Positions 7,331 through 13,707 of a stretch of 14,264 bases of DNA are shown here, one piece after another; positions within the stretch are counted from its first letter, which is position 1; the number at the start of each line of letters is the position of its first letter. The notes under the pieces were generated by a model, which had not been told where the DNA came from, searched no databases, and was given only the letters and a program-made list of their open reading frames with translations. The translations under genes were made by a program, and so were the position numbers. The stretch comes from CALCKU01 sp964534845 (lineage in GTDB: Bacteria > Pseudomonadota > Alphaproteobacteria > Caulobacterales > Maricaulaceae): NCBI GenBank assembly GCA_964534845.1, contig CAZHPV010000064.1:1-14264 (forward strand). The letters run 5' to 3'.

Positions 7331-8788
7331 ATGCGAGACCGATTTAACGTCGAGGGCGTCCTTATTTCGCCAGACCATTACATCAATGGCGATCGCGTCA
7401 GCTCTGAGCAGACATTTGAAACGCGCTGTCCATTTGATTGGGACAATCTTCTCGGGCATATGTCGCGCGGGAGCTCGCAAACGGCTGACCTCGCCGTTAC
7501 AGCGGCAACCAACGCCTTTCCGGCCTGGGCCGCCCTCACCCCGCATGAACGAAGCACGCATTTACATAAGCTCGCCGATACAATTGAAGAACATACCGCT
7601 GACATAGCCATCGCCGAGTCTATGGATATGGGTATGCTGCATGAAAGCATGCTCAAACGGCTCGTCAATCGCAGCGCGATGAATTTCCGTAATTATGCTG
7701 ACCTCGCCGTAGAGCATGAGGAACGACAATGGGCCTCTAAAGGCACGCAGAATACCGTCATACGCATGCCTGCGGGACCAGCCGTTATTATCACACCTTG
7801 GAATGCACCCTTCATGTTATCGACTTGGAAATGTGCCCCTGCCCTTGCCGCAGGAAATACGGTTATCTTAAAGCCCGCGGAATGGTCCCCGCTCTCCGCA
7901 TCTCTGCTCGCAGATATGATTGAAAAATCAGGCATGCCCGCTGGCGTGTTTAATATTATTCAGGGTCTGGGGAGCGAAGTCGGCGCAGCGCTTGTGTCTG
8001 ATCAACGCGTCAGGCGCATATCTTTTACGGGTTCTGTTCCGACATCACGAATTATCGGCAAAGTGGCAGCAGAAAACATTGTCCCCTTTACGGCCGAGCT
8101 GGGCGGGAAAGGCCCGCTCATAGTTTTTGCGGATTGCGACCTAGATGCGGCAGCAAAAAAGGCGGCATGGCAATATGATGATAGTGGCCAGATTTGCATG
8201 CTCGGCTCGCGGCTTTTAGTTGAAGAGTCGATTAAAGATGAGTTTCTAGACAAATTCCATGCCTATGTAGACACTCATGTTATGGGCGATAGCCGCAAGC
8301 CAGATACAACTATCGCCGCAATGATACATCCTGTTCATGTAGAGCGTGTCTTAGGCTTTATCGATAGAGCTCGCGCAGCAGGTGACACAATTGCGCGCGG
8401 CGGCAACCGTGTGGGAACATCCAATTGGGTCGAGCCGACTTTAATATTCCCAAAAGATAATAATTCAGAAGTCGTTCAAAGCGAAATCTTTGGGCCCGTT
8501 TTGACGTTCCAGACATTTAAAACTGAAACCGAGGCGCTAGAATTGGCAAACTCTACAGTCTTTGGCCTTGCCGCTATGATTTACACAGGTGATGCCAAAC
8601 GCGCCGAACGCGTTGGTCGTGCAGTGAAAGCCGGTCAGGTTTGGGTCAATACATTCTTGGTGCGTGACCTCACGGCACCCTTTGGCGGGGTTGGGCATAG
8701 CGGCATTGGCCGTGAAGGCGGGCATTATGCCCTCGAATTCCATTCCGATCTTAAGACCCTTCAAATATTAGATGGGTCGGTGACTTAG
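7331..8788 (+). CDS. NAD(P)+-dependent aldehyde dehydrogenase (HpaE/AmnC-like)
   Basis: A 485-residue ALDH-superfamily enzyme with the full active site: Asn158 in TPWNAP, Lys181 in LKPAEWSP, the cofactor-loop FTGSVPTSR (232-240), general base Glu256 in ELGGK, nucleophile Cys289 in GQICMLGSRLLV, and Glu385 in SEIFGPV. The GSRLLVEESI block after the cysteine resembles 5-carboxymethyl-2-hydroxymuconate semialdehyde dehydrogenase (HpaE) and 2-aminomuconate semialdehyde dehydrogenase. An oxidant for the semialdehyde made by the upstream extradiol dioxygenase is the natural reading. A PuuC-like role on a gamma-glutamyl aldehyde is an alternative. AGGA lies six bases before the ATG and overlaps the stop region of the ligase gene. 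This is the last gene of the operon and is followed by a terminator. Confidence 0.93.
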   Translation: MRDRFNVEGVLISPDHYINGDRVSSEQTFETRCPFDWDNLLGHMSRGSSQTADLAVTAATNAFPAWAALTPHERSTHLHKLADTIEEHTADIAIAESMDMGMLHESMLKRLVNRSAMNFRNYADLAVEHEERQWASKGTQNTVIRMPAGPAVIITPWNAPFMLSTWKCAPALAAGNTVILKPAEWSPLSASLLADMIEKSGMPAGVFNIIQGLGSEVGAALVSDQRVRRISFTGSVPTSRIIGKVAAENIVPFTAELGGKGPLIVFADCDLDAAAKKAAWQYDDSGQICMLGSRLLVEESIKDEFLDKFHAYVDTHVMGDSRKPDTTIAAMIHPVHVERVLGFIDRARAAGDTIARGGNRVGTSNWVEPTLIFPKDNNSEVVQSEIFGPVLTFQTFKTETEALELANSTVFGLAAMIYTGDAKRAERVGRAVKAGQVWVNTFLVRDLTAPFGGVGHSGIGREGGHYALEFHSDLKTLQILDGSVT

Positions 8789-8792
8789 GATT

Positions 8793-8828
8793 ACGCTTCT
8801 GGCCCTTTAAATATCCGGAAGCGTTTTT
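8793..8828 (+). terminator. Rho-independent terminator of the plus-strand operon
   Basis: ACGCTTCTGG (8793-8802) pairs with CCGGAAGCGT (8815-8824): ten pairs with one G-T wobble, a 12-base loop, then TTTTT (8824-8828). It lies just after the dehydrogenase stop and overlaps the last codons of the convergent decarboxylase-like gene. No T-run follows on the minus strand, so it acts on the plus-strand operon. Confidence 0.8.
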
Positions 8829-9607
8829 CGCGCTAATGTTGTTCCGGCTTTCCACGATACACCGATTTCATGCCAATAAGCTGCAATCTTTTCTTTTGGC
8901 GCGATGGACAATAATTCTTCAACAGGCGAGTCAAAATATTTTAGGTCAAAATCCCCTTTAAAACACCGACCTTTTTCGACATCATATCCCCCCATTGTAA
9001 CAATCTCTTCGAGTGAATCAGTTCCATTGGTTTCAATGGCAGGATACCATCGGTGGTGGACCATAGGATGCCCGTTGACGAAGCCCGGCGTGCTAGCTTC
9101 GGAATCAATTGTCAAAACGCCCTCCGACAAACGTCGATCAAAGGCAGCGAGGCTTGCGCCAAATTTCCCACCTGTTTCCAGTCGCGGTCCGCCTTTGCCT
9201 ACATAAGCCGGGCGGCTCATTTGAATAGAGCCAAGCTTTTTTGGATAACCTTGATGTTGTCCGCGCATGACGGCGAATTCTTTATCGACCCAAATAAAAA
9301 CGCAGCGCGAATAGGTTTTACCCTGATATTTACAACGCACAACGATGAACATCTCCTTATATTGCCCTCGAATCGGGTCTAGGTGCTCATTAAAGTCATC
9401 AGAACAACTTTGCCATTCCGCCCAAATGGCCGCCACAGCACCCGGGTCTTCGTCTGCAAGTTCGAGCTCACCAGGCAAAAGCGCACGTACAGCATCTATA
9501 TCGGTACGGTACTCAAACGTGATAAGTTCTCCCGTATAATGCCAAGGCACGGGCGGGAGTATTCCTGACTTACCGCTTGGCGTCCGCGGATAATAAAACG
9601 TACTCAT
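8807..9607 (-). CDS. Acetoacetate decarboxylase (ADC)-superfamily protein
   Basis: A 266-residue protein with the ADC fold signature. GQHQGYPKKLG (residues 116-126) carries the adjacent lysines (Lys123, Lys124) that correspond to Lys115/Lys116 of clostridial acetoacetate decarboxylase, where the first forms the Schiff base and the second lowers its pKa. ADC-family members decarboxylate beta-keto acids, but some relatives instead run Schiff-base aldol/dehydration chemistry on pyruvate and aldehydes, so the reaction here is open. I chose the ATG at 9607, with GGAG six bases upstream; a TTG four codons earlier begins inside that ribosome site. The gene is convergent with the operon and divergent from the FAH gene, and could act on a keto-acid product of ring cleavage. 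Confidence 0.85.
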   Translation of the reverse strand: MSTFYYPRTPSGKSGILPPVPWHYTGELITFEYRTDIDAVRALLPGELELADEDPGAVAAIWAEWQSCSDDFNEHLDPIRGQYKEMFIVVRCKYQGKTYSRCVFIWVDKEFAVMRGQHQGYPKKLGSIQMSRPAYVGKGGPRLETGGKFGASLAAFDRRLSEGVLTIDSEASTPGFVNGHPMVHHRWYPAIETNGTDSLEEIVTMGGYDVEKGRCFKGDFDLKYFDSPVEELLSIAPKEKIAAYWHEIGVSWKAGTTLARKTLPDI

Positions 9608-9624
9608 AACAATCTCCAAATTTC

Positions 9625-9643
9625 AAACATGAGTAATATGTTT
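9625..9643. promoter_or_regulatory. Inverted repeat near the decarboxylase-like start
   Basis: AAACAT-N7-ATGTTT, a 19-base symmetric site 18 bases upstream of the minus-strand start codon at 9607, inside the 162-base divergent spacer. It could be an operator for the decarboxylase-like gene. The arms are short and AT-rich, so chance is possible. Confidence 0.3.
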
Positions 9644-9710
9644 TTCAAACTTTGACTATGCATATTCGGGCGAAGGCTGTAATAAGTTTGCAGTTTGTAT
9701 TGTTCTTAAA

Positions 9711-9729
9711 TGCCAAGTGTTTTTTGGCA
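9711..9729. promoter_or_regulatory. Inverted repeat upstream of the FAH-family gene
   Basis: TGCCAA-N7-TTGGCA, perfect six-base arms, 40 bases before the plus-strand start at 9770. Its size and spacing fit a dimeric regulator shared by the two divergent genes. No convincing -35/-10 pair could be picked in the spacer. Confidence 0.35.
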
Positions 9730-9769
9730 GCAAGTTTAACACTAAACCCAACAATATGATGGAGCTATC

Positions 9770-10654
9770 ATGCCGATAGAATACCGCAAAATTTTGCTAA
9801 ACGGATATCCTATTTTAACGAAACGCGAGGGTGACGAACTTGTCACGCAGGATGGCAGAAGTGTTTCTATAGATGAAGCCATTCACTTACCTCCCTCAAA
9901 TGCATCTAAAGTGATATGTGTTCATCTTAATTACCATAGTCGCGTCGATGAGTTCATTACGAAACTCCCACCTGCCCCGACTTATTTTCACAAACCAATA
10001 ACAGCGCTGAACTCGCATAAGGGCGATATTATCCGTCCAGAGAGATGTAAGTACCTTAATTATGAAGGTGAGATTGCTATCATTATCGGAAAGCACTGCC
10101 GCAATATCAGCCCCGATGAAGCTGGTGATTATATTGCCGGTTATAGTATTTCCAATGATTACGGTCTGCATGATTTCCGCGATACAGATGCGGGATCTAT
10201 GCTGCGCGTAAAAGGGTCTGATACGCTATGTCCGCTTGGGCCTGGTCTTGTTGAAGGATGGGATTTCCGCGGCAAACAAATCAGAACCCTTGTAAACGAC
10301 AAAGTCGTTCAAGATGACAACACTGATAATATGGAATGGGATATGCACTATCTTGTTGCCGATATTGCACGTAATATCACATTGCTACCAGGTGATGTCC
10401 TGTTATCCGGCACGCCTGCGAATAGCCGTCCCTGTTCGCCCGGTGATGTCGTCGAAGTGGAAGTTGAAGGCCTCGGCAAGCTCACCAATCAAATCGTGCA
10501 AGGGAGAATCCCAATTCGCGATGATTGCGGCGCGCAGCCCAGTGAGTCTGAAGAAGTAATTTCAACGGCTATGGGCGGTGACTGGGAGTTTCGCGGCAAA
10601 CGGGCTGCAGGGGGTCAAGGTGCGCAATTCTACGAGTCAAAACTCAAGAGCTAG
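9770..10654 (+). CDS. Fumarylacetoacetate hydrolase (FAH)-family protein
   Basis: A 294-residue FAH-fold enzyme. It has the family core NYHSRVDEF (54-62), the metal-binding acids Glu99 and Glu101 in NYEGEIAIIIG, Asp130 in GYSISNDYGLHDFR, and the GDVLLSGTPANS turn (208-219). FAH-family members hydrolyse or decarboxylate oxo-acids; in meta-cleavage pathways they include HpaG (5-oxopent-3-ene-1,2,5-tricarboxylate decarboxylase) and oxalocrotonate decarboxylase/hydratase types. With the dioxygenase and HpaE-like dehydrogenase nearby, a lower-pathway decarboxylase or isomerase is likely. GGAG lies five bases before the ATG. The C-terminal 45 residues after the core (DDCGAQPSESEE onward) are longer than in minimal family members. 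It stands alone, divergent from the ADC-like gene and convergent with the oxidase gene ten bases away. Confidence 0.88.
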   Translation: MPIEYRKILLNGYPILTKREGDELVTQDGRSVSIDEAIHLPPSNASKVICVHLNYHSRVDEFITKLPPAPTYFHKPITALNSHKGDIIRPERCKYLNYEGEIAIIIGKHCRNISPDEAGDYIAGYSISNDYGLHDFRDTDAGSMLRVKGSDTLCPLGPGLVEGWDFRGKQIRTLVNDKVVQDDNTDNMEWDMHYLVADIARNITLLPGDVLLSGTPANSRPCSPGDVVEVEVEGLGKLTNQIVQGRIPIRDDCGAQPSESEEVISTAMGGDWEFRGKRAAGGQGAQFYESKLKS

Positions 10655-10664
10655 AACCAAAAAC

Positions 10665-11959
10665 TTAGAAACGGTCAAATTTATAAGGGGTGGGATCAAC
10701 CAAGGGATCGCTATTCATAACCAGATCAGCGGCAAGCTGTCCCGCGGCTGGCGCGGTACCAAAGCCGTGGCCTGAAAACCCGCTAGCTAATGTTAGGCCG
10801 GGAATAGCTGCAATACGGTCCATCACAGGTTCACCGTCAGGCGTCATATCAATCAAGCCAGCCCAAGAGGCGCTAATTTCGGCCTGTTCAAAAATCGGCC
10901 AAGCTTCGCGTAAGAATGTCATAGCTTCGTCAAGTACGCCGTGATTGATGGGCGGGTTCTGAGAGCGTTTCATTTCAAAAGGCGTTCTTTCGTCACCTTT
11001 CCAGCGATTGGGATAACGCATTTCTTCGAAGAAAAATGATCCAAACTCGGGTCTTACCAGCCCCCAATTTGCTTTCAGAGCTGGAATATATTTCATGCCG
11101 AGCTTTATATGATCAGGCGTGAGAGGTGCATTCAGTGCCCCGCGCTGCATAATCGTATATCCGCCATCAGAGCGCTTACGAAATGAGAAGTTTGAGGCCC
11201 CGACAGCAATATCACTCGGGCCGTCAAAAGGCTTCGTGCGAATAACAGAGCCGAGTAATTGCAAAATCGGGAGTTTGACTTTGTGGTTGGCCAGAAAGCG
11301 TCTTGACCAAAGCCCGCCAGCTAAAAGCACTTGATCGCACTTAATCTCGCCGCGTTCCGTTTGAACACCAGAGACTTTTCCGCCAGAGAGAGACAACATA
11401 CGCGCGGCGCAATTTTCAACAATGATAGCGCCTTTGGCTTGGGCCGCTTTCGCGATAGCCGTAGAGGCCAGCGTGGGTTCTGCATATCCATCTGCAGGAT
11501 CATAAAGGCCGCCGACCCAATCGACGGACGAGCCCGGCACCATCTCTTTGATCTCTTGCGCTGAAACTAGCCGTGACGGAATGTCTAATTCACTTACACT
11601 AGAAAGCCATTTCTTATAAGGCTCAAGAGCAGCTTCGTCCTTTGCGACATACATAATGCCAGCCTGACGGTAGCCCACGCTCATGCCCGTGCGTTGCGGC
11701 ATTTCAGTCCAGAACTGTTCCCCATGTTTGGCAAGCGGCATGTCTTTCGCTGAACGCAGAGTCTTTCTAATCCACCCGAGATTCCGTGAGGATTGCTCAG
11801 ACGCGATACGACCTTTTTCAGAACAATAACGGGCACGCCCCGTTCAGCGAGGTTTAAGGCCGCAACCAGTCCGACAATGCCCCCGCCAATGATAACGACT
11901 GTTGTTTCGTTCGGATAGTCCGCAGAAGTTTCTACAGGAGATATAATGGGGGTCGCCAC
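10665..11959 (-). pseudogene. DAO-type FAD-dependent oxidoreductase, interrupted by a single frameshift
   Basis: Two overlapping reading frames together make one D-amino-acid-oxidase-like flavoprotein of about 431 residues. The first piece starts at GTG 11959 and carries the Rossmann motif GGGIVG (25-30) and VPVIVL. The continuation, EKGRIASEQSSRNLGWIRK, is in the next frame. Adding one base near 11818-11820 (minus strand GTTCT|GAAAAAGG) restores the family sequence, with the FAD-ribose glutamate in its expected place. From there the frame is open to the stop at 10665 and includes the C-terminal FAD motif SGFSGHGFGTAP. DAO-family enzymes oxidise amines or amino acids to imines. It is third in the operon, eleven bases after the RidA gene. 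Either the gene is recently dead or one base was lost in sequencing; the rest shows no decay. The GTG start has only a weak AGGCGG site. Confidence 0.85.
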
Positions 11960-11970
11960 GTGGTTGCCGC

Positions 11971-12387
11971 CTAAATGTTTATTGTTTCAACCGTCCGTTT
12001 AGACGCCCCGATAATGGCTGTCACTTCCATTTCAAATTTATAATATGGTGCAGCAAGCGGTGAACACGTCATTGTACAGCAAGGATCGATACCGCGGAAG
12101 GTTGCGCCCAAGACTTCGGCGGCTTCCTTTAAATCGTCTGGGTTAGGGGCATATGCGCGGTAGGACACAATATCCTCAAGACATGAGCCAACAGCCTTTA
12201 AAGACCGCTCAATCGTCGCTAACGTAAACTCTGCCTGTTCTTTAAAACTATCTGGCATTTCTCCCGTTTCAGGATTACGGCCTGCCGTATTAGACACAAA
12301 AACAAAATTATCGACAACGACTGCGCGAGAGTAGCCGACGATATCTTCCATTTTAGAGCCAGATTTTACTTTTTTTATTACGCTCAT
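11971..12387 (-). CDS. RidA/YjgF-family protein lacking the catalytic arginine
   Basis: A 138-residue RidA-fold protein. Canonical RidA hydrolyses reactive imines/enamines made by PLP enzymes or amine oxidases, and 2-aminomuconate deaminase belongs to the same superfamily. Visible marks are YSRAVVVDNFVFVSNTAG (19-36), the KEQAEFTLATIERSLKAVG helix (49-67) and the KFEMEVTAI strand (117-125). Aligned on that last strand, E. coli RidA Arg105, which holds the substrate carboxylate, falls on Cys104 (DPCCTMTC). This places it among the Arg-less Rid subgroups, whose reaction is less clear. AAGG lies nine bases before the ATG. It is the middle gene between an OCD-family protein (19-base gap) and an FAD oxidase, so action on an imine product is likely. 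Confidence 0.88.
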   Translation of the reverse strand: MSVIKKVKSGSKMEDIVGYSRAVVVDNFVFVSNTAGRNPETGEMPDSFKEQAEFTLATIERSLKAVGSCLEDIVSYRAYAPNPDDLKEAAEVLGATFRGIDPCCTMTCSPLAAPYYKFEMEVTAIIGASKRTVETINI

Positions 12388-12406
12388 TGCAGATGCCTTT
12401 AAAAAT

Positions 12407-13546
12407 CTATTTGAGAACCGGCTCGTCCCAAAGGTTTAGCTTAACGCCAATGCCGCGTTCAATCGCATTTCGGTAAACATATGTTCCCCAAGCGACGTCT
12501 TCGACAGGCATGCCGCCCACAGAGAGCATGATGATTTCTTCATCATTCTGACGGCCTGGTGACGCGCCCCCGCAAACTTCAGTGAGGTCCTCAAGGTCGC
12601 TACGTTTCATTTTTCCTTCTTCGATCATATCCATAAACTTTATGCCAATAAGCGGGATAATATTATGCGCAGGATGTGGAACTTCTTCAAACCAAGCTTC
12701 ATAAAGCCCGTAATTATCGACAAATTTGCGAACTTCGGGGATATTCATGTCATCGTCAAAATTGGCGAGAGCGGGGTCAGCGATAAAGGCCCCCGGAGAG
12801 AGCCATTCACGTTTAATCATAGGGTAAGTTGAAGGATCACCTTCCTGACCAGAACTACAATATCCAATAACATCTGCACCCCTGCACAGTTCTTCGTCTG
12901 ACGTTACTGTGACAATCTCTTTGATTTGCGGATAGGTCTCTTTAACCCAATCAATAAACAGGCCAAGACTTTTCGCTCCGCGGCCTTTGACACGCAGTGT
13001 ATCAATTTTAGGACACGCTGCGATAAAGGCAGCTAAAGTTGTTTTACCCATAACGCCTGGCCCAAGAATAGCTGCCACGCGAGAATCTTTCTTGGCAAGA
13101 TACTTTGCTCCCACTCCCGGCACAGCGCCTGTACGGTAGGCTGATAAGAGGTTGGCCGACATAAAGGCAAGCGGTGCACCTGTATCCGTATCCGTAAGAG
13201 TAAACATGAGAATAGAACGCGGCAGGCCTTTTTCACGGTTGGCAATATTAGAGCCGTACCACTTACAACCCGATGTCCCGAAATTTCCGCCAAGATATGC
13301 CGGCATAGCCATTAAGCGACGATCCGCTGTTGGTTTTGGCATATTTGGATGTGGCGATTCCGCAGGAAATTGTATCATAGCACCGTGAGAGTTATTATTG
13401 GCACCCGGCATGCGGTAATCACCGATATGGAGTAGTTTGAACATCTCATCCATTGCATCTACACAAGCAGGCATATCATCAACACCCGCTCGAATCATGT
13501 CTTGTTCAGACAGATAAATAAAATCAATTTTCGTAGAATTCGACAA
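12407..13546 (-). CDS. Ornithine cyclodeaminase / mu-crystallin-family protein
   Basis: A 379-residue NAD(P)-binding protein of the OCD/mu-crystallin family, whose members deaminate ornithine, reduce cyclic ketimines or dehydrogenate amino acids. The region GCKWYGSNIANREKGLPRS (93-111) includes the family lysine (Lys95). LSAYRTGAVPGVGAKYLA (134-151) is the family arginine block, and AAILGPGVMGKT (158-169) is the dinucleotide-binding turn. From memory, close sequences are labelled tyramine oxidase subunit B in databases; I treat that as a hint only. The start is TTG at 13546, supported by a strong AAGGAG six bases upstream and good alignment from the next residues. First gene of the OCD-RidA-oxidase operon. 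At 379 residues it is longer than classical OCD (about 350). Confidence 0.87.
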   Translation of the reverse strand: MSNSTKIDFIYLSEQDMIRAGVDDMPACVDAMDEMFKLLHIGDYRMPGANNNSHGAMIQFPAESPHPNMPKPTADRRLMAMPAYLGGNFGTSGCKWYGSNIANREKGLPRSILMFTLTDTDTGAPLAFMSANLLSAYRTGAVPGVGAKYLAKKDSRVAAILGPGVMGKTTLAAFIAACPKIDTLRVKGRGAKSLGLFIDWVKETYPQIKEIVTVTSDEELCRGADVIGYCSSGQEGDPSTYPMIKREWLSPGAFIADPALANFDDDMNIPEVRKFVDNYGLYEAWFEEVPHPAHNIIPLIGIKFMDMIEEGKMKRSDLEDLTEVCGGASPGRQNDEEIIMLSVGGMPVEDVAWGTYVYRNAIERGIGVKLNLWDEPVLK

Positions 13547-13594
13547 GATTATCTCCTTGTAATACCTAATGCATGAATCTATCCGGAATTACGG

Positions 13595-13610
13595 AATTTC
13601 CAGATGAAAC
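13595..13610. repeat. Promoter motif shared with the PchB-like gene upstream region
   Basis: AATTTCCAGATGAAAC at 13595-13610 (plus strand) matches AATTTCAGATGAAAC on the minus strand at 1480-1466 except for one inserted C. Both copies lie at the expected transcription starts of minus-strand genes, in opposite orientation to each other. Directly to the left is a tandem CGGAATTA/CGGAATTT (13584-13599). This might be a shared regulator site or chance. Confidence 0.3.
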
Positions 13611-13616
13611 TGTTCG

Positions 13617-13645
13617 TTTAAAGACGAGAGCTTTGGCCCGGTCAA
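13617..13645 (-). promoter_or_regulatory. Sigma-70-type promoter of the OCD-RidA-oxidase operon
   Basis: On the minus strand TTGACC (13645-13640) is followed after exactly 17 bases by TTTAAA (13622-13617). It lies between the receptor gene terminator and the OCD start, leaving a 5' leader of roughly 65 bases. The -35 is five of six to consensus and the -10 four of six. Confidence 0.5.
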
Positions 13646-13660
13646 CCAAAACCGACGCCG

Positions 13661-13694
13661 ATAAAATGCAAACTCCTAACAATAGGAGTTTGCA
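13661..13694 (-). terminator. Rho-independent terminator of the TonB-dependent receptor gene
   Basis: TGCAAACTCCTA (13667-13678) and TAGGAGTTTGCA (13683-13694) are perfect 12-base complements around a four-base loop. On the minus strand the hairpin is followed by TTTTAT (13666-13661). It sits 13 bases after the receptor stop and insulates the downstream OCD operon. Confidence 0.9.
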
Positions 13695-13707
13695 GATTTC
13701 ATTCTGA

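Noticed and set aside
9724..9745. Sigma-54-like -24/-12 element upstream of the FAH gene
   Set aside because: TGGCA is present but the expected TTGC at the right spacing is not.
11818..11826. Programmed ribosomal frameshift in the oxidase gene
   Set aside because: There is no classic heptameric slippery site with a stimulatory structure in evidence, and the family normally has a single frame; mutation or sequencing error is simpler.
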